A stretch of DNA of 40,062 nt, from the NCBI GenBank assembly GCA_946403315.1, contig CAMIZK010000007.1:1-40062 (forward strand), read 5' to 3'. Shown piece after piece: positions 6,761-15,200 of this stretch. A program made the position numbers and the translations under genes. The notes beneath the pieces were generated by a model that was given only the letters and a program-made list of their open reading frames with translations, was not told where the DNA came from and did not search any database. The DNA is from an uncultured Bacteroidales bacterium. Its GTDB lineage: Bacteria > Bacteroidota > Bacteroidia > Bacteroidales > Paludibacteraceae. Numbering within the stretch: position 1 is the stretch's first letter; each line of letters begins with the position of its first letter.

Positions 6761-7891
6761 ATGGCAATAGAAATCCGTGCTATTCGCACCAAGAAAGAGA
6801 TTAAGCGCTTTATTGAGTTTGCGAATGATTTATACAAGGACTGTCCGTATTACTGTCCTCCGTTGATGTTCGACGAGATCAACTGCTTCAATGTGGAGAA
6901 AAACCCGGCATTGGAGGTGAGTGATTATCAGTTATGGATGGCGTACCGTGACGGTAAGCCGGTAGGCCGTATAGCAGGTATCATCAACCATCGTGCGAAC
7001 GAGAAATGGAACGTGAAGCATGTTCGTTTCGGTTGGTTCGATTTCATCGATGATATGGAGGTGAGCAAAGCGCTGCTGGATACGGTTGCTGCCTGGGGAA
7101 AGGAGCGCGGTATGACGGGTTTGAACGGTCCGGTAGGATTTACGGATTTTGACCATGAGGGTTTGTTGTTAGAGGGGTATGAGTACCTGGCGCCGATGGC
7201 ATCGCTGTACAACTATCCGTATTACGTGAAGCATGTGGATGCCTACGGATTGGTGAAGGAGGCGGATTGGATTGAGATACAGGTGTACCCGCCGTATGAG
7301 ATTCCGGAGCGTTTGAACCGCATAGCGGAGTTGGTAAAACAGCGTTCGCATATTCGTGTGGACAAAGTGAAGAACGCACGGGAGTTGGAGCGGAAGTACG
7401 GTATCCAGTACATGGATGTGATCGACGAGGCATACCAGAAACTGTATAACTTCCAGCCGATGACGGAGAAGCAGAAGAACTACTACAAAAAGATGTACTT
7501 CCCGATGCTGAACTTTGATTTCGTGACGGTGATCGTGAACGAGAAAGACGAGGTGATTGCAGCCGGAGTCGGTATGCCGGATATCTCGGAAGCGTTGCGC
7601 AAGTGCGGCGGAAAGCTGTTCCCGTTCGGATGGTATCATATCCTGAAGGCCTTGAAAGCGAAGAAAATAGAAGCGTTTAACATGCTGCTGATTGCCGTAC
7701 GGCCGGATTATCAGGACAAGGGTGTGACGGCATTGTTCTTCCAGGATTGGATTCCGTACATTGCTAAGTACCAGATCAAGCGCATGGAGACGACGTCGAT
7801 CTTGGAGACCAACACGAAGAACATCGCCAACTTCACGCAGTTCGACCATAAGCAGCATAAGCGTCGTCGTGCGTATATCAAGGAGATTTAA
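6761..7891 (+). CDS. GNAT-fold N-acetyltransferase-like protein
   Basis: A 376-residue cytoplasmic protein common in Bacteroidota and of unknown substrate. The start MAIEIRAIRTKKEIKRF was chosen because longer in-frame starts fall inside the tmRNA spacer and tRNA-Ala. The C-terminal third carries the acetyl-CoA-binding style motif LLIAVRPDYQDKGVTALFF (about residues 308-327), where R-x-x-x-x-x-G is the usual pyrophosphate loop, followed by a strand and ETNTKNIANFTQF, the asparagine-rich segment seen in GNAT strand 6-7 regions. The N-terminal half (FIEFANDLYKDCPYYCPP, GFTDFDHEGLLLEGYE) looks like a degenerate second GNAT domain. It heads a run of three genes with a Fur-type regulator and a membrane peptidase (gaps of 2 bp and -4 bp). 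Confidence 0.7.
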   Translation: MAIEIRAIRTKKEIKRFIEFANDLYKDCPYYCPPLMFDEINCFNVEKNPALEVSDYQLWMAYRDGKPVGRIAGIINHRANEKWNVKHVRFGWFDFIDDMEVSKALLDTVAAWGKERGMTGLNGPVGFTDFDHEGLLLEGYEYLAPMASLYNYPYYVKHVDAYGLVKEADWIEIQVYPPYEIPERLNRIAELVKQRSHIRVDKVKNARELERKYGIQYMDVIDEAYQKLYNFQPMTEKQKNYYKKMYFPMLNFDFVTVIVNEKDEVIAAGVGMPDISEALRKCGGKLFPFGWYHILKALKAKKIEAFNMLLIAVRPDYQDKGVTALFFQDWIPYIAKYQIKRMETTSILETNTKNIANFTQFDHKQHKRRRAYIKEI

Positions 7892-7893
7892 CT

Positions 7894-8364
7894 GTGAAAG
7901 CCGTTAGTCCCAAGACACATAATGCGGCGTTGAAGCAGTTGAATGCGTATCTCAGGGCGCACGAGATGCGACCGTCCAAGGTGCGCGACATGGTACTGGC
8001 GCAGATATGCAATTTACCGCAACCGTTTACGGCAGAGCAGTTAGAGACGGCTTGCCGGGAGGAGCGAATATCGGTAGGAACGGTATATAATGCGTTGAAC
8101 CTGTTTGTTTTGGCACAGATTTTGCAGATACATGACAGACAGCGTGGCCGAATGGCATCGGAATATGAGTTGATTGTAGGATCGGCGATGCGCATGCAGG
8201 TGGTATGTACCAAATGCGGCCGAGTGACGGAGATGCATGACAAGGCCATTGAACGACTGATAAAAGAACGAAAATATACTAATTTTAACTTGCAGCATGT
8301 ATCCTTGTTTGTGTACGGAGAATGCAAGTTATGCCGCAAGCAAAAAAATAAAGACGAAGCATGA
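7894..8364 (+). CDS. Fur-family transcriptional regulator
   Basis: A 156-residue winged-helix regulator starting at GTG, 2 bp after the preceding stop. Residues about 44-75 contain the helix-turn-helix (FTAEQLETACREERISVGTVYNALNLF), where GTVYNAL matches the family STVYRxL motif. The structural zinc site is complete: Cys105, Cys108, Cys144, Cys147 (CTKC and CKLC). The histidine-rich metal-sensing segment that normally precedes the first CxxC (HHHHxxC) is replaced by SAMRMQVVC with no histidine. The protein may therefore sense something other than iron, zinc or peroxide, or act without metal. It overlaps the next gene by 4 bp. Confidence 0.85.
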   Translation: MKAVSPKTHNAALKQLNAYLRAHEMRPSKVRDMVLAQICNLPQPFTAEQLETACREERISVGTVYNALNLFVLAQILQIHDRQRGRMASEYELIVGSAMRMQVVCTKCGRVTEMHDKAIERLIKERKYTNFNLQHVSLFVYGECKLCRKQKNKDEA

Positions 8365-9116
8365 TTAATTTAGCGAATATATTGCTTTACGCAAGCGCAG
8401 AACAGCCGGTAGAAACCCGTTCGTGGTGGGATGACCCGACGGTGATCTATTTCGCGATCTTCATCGGTATCGCTATCGCCAGTTGGGCGGTGTCCTATTC
8501 TCTGAAGCGCAAGTTTGCGAAATACTCGGAGGAGCCGATCCGGTATACCGGTAAAGAGGTTGCGGAGAAGATGTTACACGAGCATGGTATTGATGACGTA
8601 AAGGTGACCTGTATTGCCGGTCAGTTAACGGACCACTATAATCCGCTTACGAAGACTGTCAATTTGTCAGAAGACGTATATAACAAAGCGACTGTGGCAG
8701 CGGCAGCTGTGGCTGCTCATGAATGCGGACATGCCGTGCAGCACCAGCAGGCATATGCACCGCTGAAGATGCGTTCGGCATTGGTGCCGGTGGTATCGTT
8801 TAGCAGCAGTATTGTGACCTGGGTGATCTTAGCCGGTTTGCTGTTGGTGAATCAGTTAGGCACGACGCTTCTGCTGGTGGGTATCTGTTTGTATGGAGCG
8901 ATCACGTTGTTTACGTTCATTACCCTGCCGGTGGAGATCAACGCCAGCCAGCGTGCAGTAAATTGGCTGGAGGAGTCCGGCATAGTGGACAGAGATAAGA
9001 AGGATATGGCCGTGTCGGCTTTGCGTTCAGCGGCTTATACGTATGTGATTGCAGCGCTGAGTGCATTGGCCACCCTGCTGTATTATATTATGATTTTTAT
9101 GCGCAGACGTGAGTGA
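8361..9116 (+). CDS. Zinc-dependent membrane peptidase, YugP family
   Basis: A 251-residue integral membrane protein. The active site AAHECGHAVQHQ (His120, Glu121, His124) is the HExxH motif of the YugP/neutral zinc peptidase family (Pfam Zn_peptidase_2), and the family features NLSEDVY and EINASQRAVNWL are present. Transmembrane segments are near residues 27-47, 138-165, 168-192 and 228-246. Substrates are unknown; a role in membrane protein quality control is likely by analogy. It is translationally coupled to the Fur-type regulator upstream (ATGA overlap) and followed after 16 bp by tRNA-Arg. Confidence 0.9.
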   Translation: MINLANILLYASAEQPVETRSWWDDPTVIYFAIFIGIAIASWAVSYSLKRKFAKYSEEPIRYTGKEVAEKMLHEHGIDDVKVTCIAGQLTDHYNPLTKTVNLSEDVYNKATVAAAAVAAHECGHAVQHQQAYAPLKMRSALVPVVSFSSSIVTWVILAGLLLVNQLGTTLLLVGICLYGAITLFTFITLPVEINASQRAVNWLEESGIVDRDKKDMAVSALRSAAYTYVIAALSALATLLYYIMIFMRRRE

Positions 9117-9132
9117 TCTTGCGTGCGCATCC

Positions 9133-9206
9133 GGCCCCGTAGCTCAATTGAATAGAGTGTCAGATTCCGGTTCTGAAGGTTCTGGGTTTGAGCCCCAGCG
9201 GGGTCA
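9133..9206 (+). tRNA. tRNA-Arg(CCG)
   Basis: Acceptor GGCCCCG/CGGGGTC (one G-U pair), anticodon stem TCAGA/TCTGA with loop TTCCGGT (anticodon CCG) and T stem CTGGG/CCCAG. It reads CGG codons. There is no promoter of its own, so it is probably cut from the transcript of the upstream operon. Confidence 0.93.
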
Positions 9207-9322
9207 CATCGTCGGACGCGACGATCAATGACTTCATTACTACGTAATTTGTATAATTGTCGTGCGTCCTCCTCTCCCCCACAAATTAAAATTTGCGGGG
9301 ACCCCAATAAAAAATGAGCAGC
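9207..9322. other. Convergent intergenic region with two hairpins
   Basis: Between tRNA-Arg and the nuclease gene. It holds a perfect 7-bp hairpin ATCGTCG/CGACGAT (9208-9225) immediately after the tRNA, and a second hairpin pairing CAAATT/AATTTG flanked by CCCC/GGGG (9276-9300). Neither has a T-run on the plus strand. No gene is seen. Confidence 0.6.
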
Positions 9323-9341
9323 TTAACGGCTGCTCATTTTT
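9310..9341. terminator. Bidirectional terminator
   Basis: ATGAGCAGC/GCTGCTCAT with loop TTAACG, flanked by A-run and T-run on both sides, so it can act in both directions. The stop codon of the minus-strand nuclease gene (9323-9325) lies in the loop. Confidence 0.85.
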
Positions 9342-10606
9342 ATATCCACGATGATGGGATCGTGATCAGCATAGCGGTGCATGGACTTATCTTTCATCTT
9401 GTATGCGCCGTGCTGGTAGTACCAATCGGCATTGATGTGCCAGGGTTGTACGCGGATGATTTGGTTTGCCATCGATGGGGAGGCAAAACAGCGGTCAAGG
9501 TAACCGGCTTCTCCTTTGAAAGAGTAGGAGTAATCCTTGTTGTGCCCAAGCGGCAGCATATCGGCATAGCCGGCACGTACGATGGTTTGGATCGGCTGTT
9601 CCTGCGTGTAGCAGTTATAATCGCCAAGCAGCAGGACGTCTTCATCTCCGAAGGTCTCTACGGCTTTGGGTAAGAGGACGAGCAGGGAGTCGGTGTTCTG
9701 CATACGCTTGAGGTTGGTGTCATACTGGGTGCGGCCGGGCCGTTTGGACTTGAAATGGTTAAGGCTGATGATGAGCCGTTGGCCGGTAGCAATCTCTTCA
9801 AACCCGACTGCGAACATACGGGTGTGGTAATGACTGGCAGTGTCGCGGTAGGCAGATATGGGTTCGGCATACGGGCGTACGCGTGTGGAATCATAGAGGA
9901 AACATCCGCCGATACGGTCGATGTTCTCCATCGGCATGGCGATGAAGGCATAGTGGTGTCCGCCTTTGTTCAGTGCGTTGATTAGTAACTGCGGTGCTTT
10001 GTTTCCCACCTGCATCTCACAGCAAGCGATGATGTCGGCATGCATGGCGCGCAAGGCGCGGCATAACTTACGGGTCTTGAGATTCAACTGCGCGGGAGTG
10101 GTACGTTTATGGGCATAACCGCCTAAGTCTGCGAAGTAGTTTTCTATGTTCGCTCCCACGATGCGCAAATGACCTTTTTGCGGTTTGGGTAAGCGGTCTT
10201 GTGCCATATGGCGTGTGCGGATAGAACGGCCGGTGAGCAGTTGCCTTTCTCCTGTGACGCGTGCTTTGAGACCGCGAACGATATCGCCTGTGCGCACCTT
10301 GTAGTATTGATTGCGGCAATGCAGGCATACCGATGCTTGTCGGTTATGTTCCACCAGGGAGTAGTACATCGTGCTGTCTCCATCCGCCAGACCGACGGCG
10401 CGTTCGTCGGGACAGAAGAGCCGTTCCGGCGCCAGGACCAAACTGTCATAAAAACTGCCGCACACGAGGAGTGGGGTGGTGATGACTACGGTGCGGTTCT
10501 CATACTTGGTCCAATCGGACTGTAACTGCGCTAACGAAACACGCTCCACCGCCGAAACGGAGAGCGTGCTAAGGAGCAGAAAAAAGATATACACTGCTTT
10601 TCTCAT
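9323..10606 (-). CDS. Secreted endonuclease/exonuclease/phosphatase-fold nuclease
   Basis: A 427-residue exported protein with a signal peptide (residues 1-19, ending VSA). Residues about 20-130 form an OB-like beta domain resembling the N-terminal part of ExeM/NucH-type extracellular nucleases. Residues about 145-427 are the EEP catalytic domain: IVGANIENYF, IIACCEMQ (metal-binding Glu), LNHFKSKRPG, LLGDYNCYTQ (Asp/Asn) and the terminal YADHDPIIVDI (Asp-His pair). Likely role: degradation of extracellular DNA, though a phosphodiesterase on other substrates is possible. The start codon lies only 4 nt after the 3' end of the initiator tRNA, and the only promoter visible is that of the tRNA. 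Confidence 0.87.
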   Translation of the reverse strand: MRKAVYIFFLLLSTLSVSAVERVSLAQLQSDWTKYENRTVVITTPLLVCGSFYDSLVLAPERLFCPDERAVGLADGDSTMYYSLVEHNRQASVCLHCRNQYYKVRTGDIVRGLKARVTGERQLLTGRSIRTRHMAQDRLPKPQKGHLRIVGANIENYFADLGGYAHKRTTPAQLNLKTRKLCRALRAMHADIIACCEMQVGNKAPQLLINALNKGGHHYAFIAMPMENIDRIGGCFLYDSTRVRPYAEPISAYRDTASHYHTRMFAVGFEEIATGQRLIISLNHFKSKRPGRTQYDTNLKRMQNTDSLLVLLPKAVETFGDEDVLLLGDYNCYTQEQPIQTIVRAGYADMLPLGHNKDYSYSFKGEAGYLDRCFASPSMANQIIRVQPWHINADWYYQHGAYKMKDKSMHRYADHDPIIVDIKMSSR

Positions 10607-10610
10607 AGTG

Positions 10611-10682
<72 letters not shown>

Positions 10683-10711
10683 ATATACACCATTTTTTTT
10701 CAAATGGGATT

Positions 10712-10744
10712 GCAAAATTACTGCTTTTTTATGACATATGCAAA
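10712..10744 (-). promoter_or_regulatory. Promoter of tRNA-fMet and nuclease
   Basis: On the minus strand TTTG (10741-10744), 20 bp, TAATTTTGC (10712-10720), with the conserved CATATGTCA and GCAG spacer parts. The leader of about 25 nt contains a CCATTT/AAATGG hairpin. Confidence 0.88.
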
Positions 10745-10820
10745 TTTTTGGGCAAAAAAAATCAAAATTATTGTATTTTAGTGTGATTTTAGCGTTATTT
10801 GGCGAAAAAAAACAAAAAAA

Positions 10821-10852
10821 TTTGTGCAACTGAAAAAAAAATTGTAACTTTG
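10821..10852 (+). promoter_or_regulatory. Promoter of the CAP/giant-protein/envelope operon
   Basis: TTTG (10821-10824), 20 bp, TAACTTTG (10845-10852). The start point would be near 10859, which excludes an in-frame ATG at 10799 and supports the ATG at 10877. No other clear promoter is seen before 30392. Confidence 0.82.
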
Positions 10853-10876
10853 TGCCCTAATTTATTGCGTGTATAT

Positions 10877-12217
10877 ATGAGGTGCCTGCGCGTATATGTA
10901 ATGATAGGAATGCTGTGGATGGCGATGACCATGACAGCAAAGATCGATCCGGCTTGGACGTATGATGAGATATACCATGCGAATACAGCAGCTTCTTATC
11001 CGTTGATGACAGATGTGGAGAAAGAGGTAGTGCTGTACTATAACTTGGCGCGGTTGTATCCGCAAAAATTTGCGCAAGTGGAGTTGTCTAAGGAGAAGAA
11101 GACGCCTTTTGTGGAGTCTTTGATCAATGAATTGAATGCGTTAAAACCGCTTCCTGCTTTTCTGATCGACGATGAGTTGACGGAGTTTGCGCAGTGCTGG
11201 GCAACGGTGAGCGGTCAGCGTGGTATCACTTCGCACACCCGTGTGGAGTGTCCGGACGGTAATTTTGCAGAGAACTTGAGTTTTGGTGTTGCTACGGGTA
11301 GAGATATTGTGATCGACCTGTTGGTGGACGAAGACGATACGAATATGGGTTCGCACCTGGGCCACCGTCGTAACGGTTTGAATAAGGATTATCGCAGTAT
11401 CGGAGTAGGGTGCTATACGCATACGAAATACCGGTACTGCAGTGTACAGGATTTCAATTTCGACGAGGGTTCGTTCTATCCGATGGATGATGTGGTAGTA
11501 GATGCCGGTACGGAAGATCCGGTGTACAAGCCGGTGTCTAATCCGGTATCTAAACCGGTCTATAAGACGGTAGGTGAACCGACGGAGGTGGTCGTTGTGA
11601 AGAAGACGACGGAGACGGTGACGGAGAAGAAGCATGTGCAGGAACAACCGGTACAGAAACCGGCGGAGACGGTGGTGCAACAGAAGAAGGAAAAGCGTTC
11701 CAGCAAGTGGTTAACGCCGTTCTTTGATTATTCCGGTCGTCATTCGTTAAGTGTGCTGAGTGTGGGATATACGTATTCGTTTATGGACGGTTATCATCTG
11801 GTGAATGCGGCCTTGTTGGATTTCCGTACGACTTTGTTTGGTATGTCGCTGCTGAACGTAGAGATGTCGGTCAGTCCGTTTACGAAGCGTTTTGCGTATA
11901 GGCCGCAGGTGCGTTTGTACCTGCCGATCATCAAGAATCTGAGTGTTGTGCCGTACGGCGGTGCCGAGATCGATGCATCCCGTTTAGGATGGTATATCGA
12001 CAAGAACTACCAGTACGATGCGGATAGCCAGTTTTATATCAATGCGATAGGCGGTTTGGCATTGCATTTGACCGCAGCCCGTCATGTGCCGATGGAGGTG
12101 AAGATGGAATACCGTCATCCGGTGTATACGCGTTCTGCAGGAACGTACACGTCTGCCGGTTTCTATATCGGCGCACAGATTTATTTTACCCAACCGTATA
12201 AGTACAAGACCAAATGA
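10877..12217 (+). CDS. CAP (SCP-like) domain protein with C-terminal beta-barrel-like domain
   Basis: A 446-residue exported protein. Residues 1-21 are a signal sequence (MRCLRVYVMIGMLWMAM...). Residues about 45-205 are a CAP/SCP domain: EKEVVLYYNLARLYPQKFA, SHTR (His), FAENLSFG (Glu), LLVDEDD, GHRRNGL (His) and YRSIGVGC, which together give the usual His/Glu/Glu/His cavity. Residues about 210-285 are a low-complexity linker of KPV and ETV repeats. Residues about 286-446 are beta-rich with alternating aromatics and end QIYFTQPYKYKTK, as in outer-membrane barrels. Such a CAP-linker-barrel fusion would place the CAP domain at the outer membrane. The stop overlaps the giant gene by 4 bp (ATGA), so the products are probably made together. 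Confidence 0.82.
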   Translation: MRCLRVYVMIGMLWMAMTMTAKIDPAWTYDEIYHANTAASYPLMTDVEKEVVLYYNLARLYPQKFAQVELSKEKKTPFVESLINELNALKPLPAFLIDDELTEFAQCWATVSGQRGITSHTRVECPDGNFAENLSFGVATGRDIVIDLLVDEDDTNMGSHLGHRRNGLNKDYRSIGVGCYTHTKYRYCSVQDFNFDEGSFYPMDDVVVDAGTEDPVYKPVSNPVSKPVYKTVGEPTEVVVVKKTTETVTEKKHVQEQPVQKPAETVVQQKKEKRSSKWLTPFFDYSGRHSLSVLSVGYTYSFMDGYHLVNAALLDFRTTLFGMSLLNVEMSVSPFTKRFAYRPQVRLYLPIIKNLSVVPYGGAEIDASRLGWYIDKNYQYDADSQFYINAIGGLALHLTAARHVPMEVKMEYRHPVYTRSAGTYTSAGFYIGAQIYFTQPYKYKTK

Positions 12218-15200
12218 GAAGATGGTTTGCTTACATAGTGCTGTTGATGTTCACCGTGTTACCGTTGCACGCCCAGACGAGTTATGCAACGGGAGCAGAC
12301 GGAGATAAATGGCTGAACACGGATTACAATACAACCGAAGGAACAGACTTCTGGTTGACGTTCATGTTTAACTATGGTAACACCGAGAAAGATGTGAGTG
12401 ACCTCCATCTGCGTGTGTTTGCTACTGCTCGTGAGCAGTCGGTGGTAACGATCCACTATATGGATGGAACGACAGAAACGTTTACCGTTCAGCCACGCAA
12501 ACGCGCACAACAGGAGATAGATATTCAAAAAGGATATATCATCCGTGAAGATGAGGTGGAGAACAAAGGTTTGCATATTACATCCACCAAGCCTATTTCC
12601 CTTTATGCTGTCAGTCAGAATGCCGTTGCCGGTTCTCAAGATGCCACTTGTGTATTACCGACGAAGGCATTACAGTGCGAATATGTACTTCAGACGTACG
12701 GCACCGACGGTGCGTCCACCGAGTTTGCGATTGTAGCCACAGAGGCAACGAACAATGTGGAGATGCATATTAAAAAGACCCATTATTCCGATCCGAGCCA
12801 GAGCATTCAGGATTCCGTGGTTAATACCGGTCCTATGTTGCAAGGTGACGTATACCTGTTCCGGTCAAATGGTGCTAATTTCTCGTTATCCGGAACCCAT
12901 ATATGTACCCAAGTGCCGATTGCGGTTTTTGTAGGAGGTCAGCACGCTGATATTCCTTTTATGTCGGCGAACAAGAACCATATCTACTCGCAAGCGTACC
13001 CTACCGATATGTGGGGAAAGGAGTTTGTGGCCACCAAATCGCATGGTCAACGATATGATTATCTTCGTTTTACAGCGGCTCAAACTACGAATATTCAGGT
13101 ATTAGATCCTACCAAATCGAGCAGTTACACTAATTTGGTTTCTTCTCTTGCTGCTTTTGAGACATACCAAGACTCGCTATTTGATTCCGATTGCGTCAAT
13201 CCCACAGCCAAGGCCTATAAAGCCAATAAAGCGATAGAGGCGTACAGTTATCTTACCGATTGGTCGATCAACAGTACGATGCAGGGGTATACGATTGTGG
13301 GAGAAGGAGCACCGGCCATGGCATCCATCACTCCTGTTGAGCAAGGTATGAAAAGTCTGGTATTCTCCACGCTGGATGCAGTGAATATTCAGTCGCACTA
13401 TGTGAATATTGTGACCTATGATGAGTGCAAGTCCTCCATGAAATTGGATGATGAGAATATTGGTGACAAGTTCCATCCGATAGCCGGCACACCGTACGCT
13501 TTCGCAGAAATCAAGGTGGATACGGGTGCACACTATTTGGTCAATGAGATGGAGGGAAAGGCGAACAACGTATTTACGGTGCAGGTGTATGGTTTTGGTC
13601 AACCGGACAATGGAACCCGAAGAGAGTCCTATGCGTATGCCGCAGGAAGTCGTATCGAACGAAGTGCCGATCTTTTGATGAACGATCGATATATAGATTC
13701 GTTGGAGATGTGTGATAATGACGTGGTCGATTTGGAAGGAATTATACGTTATGACTATAGCACTGTGGAGTGGTTACTTGTGGATTCGGCTGCGATGATG
13801 GGTCTGAAAACGGGTGATACCACCACTCTTTCTTTTGACGGCCGTACGGTGAATGATGTACATTTCCCTCACATAGAAGATAACCTTCCGCATGATTGGA
13901 CGGTGAATATGTTTGTTTCCCGAACTACCCCTCTCTGTTCCTATGCATTCCTTGATACGATCACGGCCAATATCCGTGTTTATCCAACGCATGTCAATGA
14001 TACGGTATGGGATCCGAATGGAGAACCGAAGGAGTTCTGTTACGGAGATCAGATTCAGATAGAATACTCAGAAGATGGGGATAAGGAACATGTCATTATG
14101 CATACGTTTGTGGCAGATACCGTCACCCCGGCAGCGATCAATAAGATTCCGTATGGTACGATCAAATTTGAGTTGGATTCCGTATATACTATCTTAGATA
14201 GTTTGAAGAATCAATTCGGTTGCGATAGTGTCATTGAGAAGAAATTCATCATCTATCCCACCTATGATACCTTGGTGTACGACACCACGTGCTACAAGAA
14301 CCTACCGTATGAATGGCGCAGAGAAGATAACGGGGCATTGATCCGTATGCTGACGAAGGACGATATGGTGAATAAACATGATTTGATCTTGAAGAAAGAG
14401 CATACGTTTAAAACGGACTCCATATATGCAGAAGAGACTTTGCAAACGATTCACGGTTGTGACAGTGTTGTTCGCATATGGGTTCAGATCATGCCGGATT
14501 ATGAACTCCATGACACGTTGATTGCTTGCCGTGACACGGTACCTCCGAGTTTCTTTGTTTGGGAGAATCACACCACTGATGCCGGTTCGGTTATTTCTGG
14601 TCATCGTCTGCAGCAAAAGGTAGGAAATACATGGCAGGATGTGTCCTCCATCTCGCTGATGCAAAATGGTAATTTCCTGTATCGTGATTCGCTTCCGACA
14701 ACCTATCCGAACTGTGTAGCATGTGCCACAAACGGTGTGTGCGACTCGATATGGTATTTGCATCTACAGGTTTTGGATCACTACAAGGCGGTGTTCGATA
14801 GTGCCGTATGCGAAGATTCATTCGTTTATTGGGAAGACACCTTGCGTATCGGTCCTAAATGTCCGGATCCGATGGATGGGCGACCATGGATCCGTTATGC
14901 GGACTATGATAATAAGGTGGAGATTGAACATCCATCGAGCAGATACGGAGAGTGTGACAGTCTTTTCGTGTTGAACCTGCATTTCTGTAAGACGTATACC
15001 ACAAAGGAGATCTTCCATATATGCGAAAATGAGAAGTATCATTACCGTCCTCGTTTCCCGATGCCTCATGATAGCGACTTTGTCTATAATGCAAACGGCG
15101 AATGGGCATGTCGGATTGAGGGTGGTCATAAAGTGATTGGCCGATATGTATTGACGGATACGGTGAAGACCATTCTTCCTTGTAATGACAAGGGTGGATG

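Noticed and set aside
10799..10876. 26-residue N-terminal extension of the CAP protein
   Set aside because: It covers the -33 and -7 boxes and would be mostly untranscribed; the later ATG begins a signal sequence.
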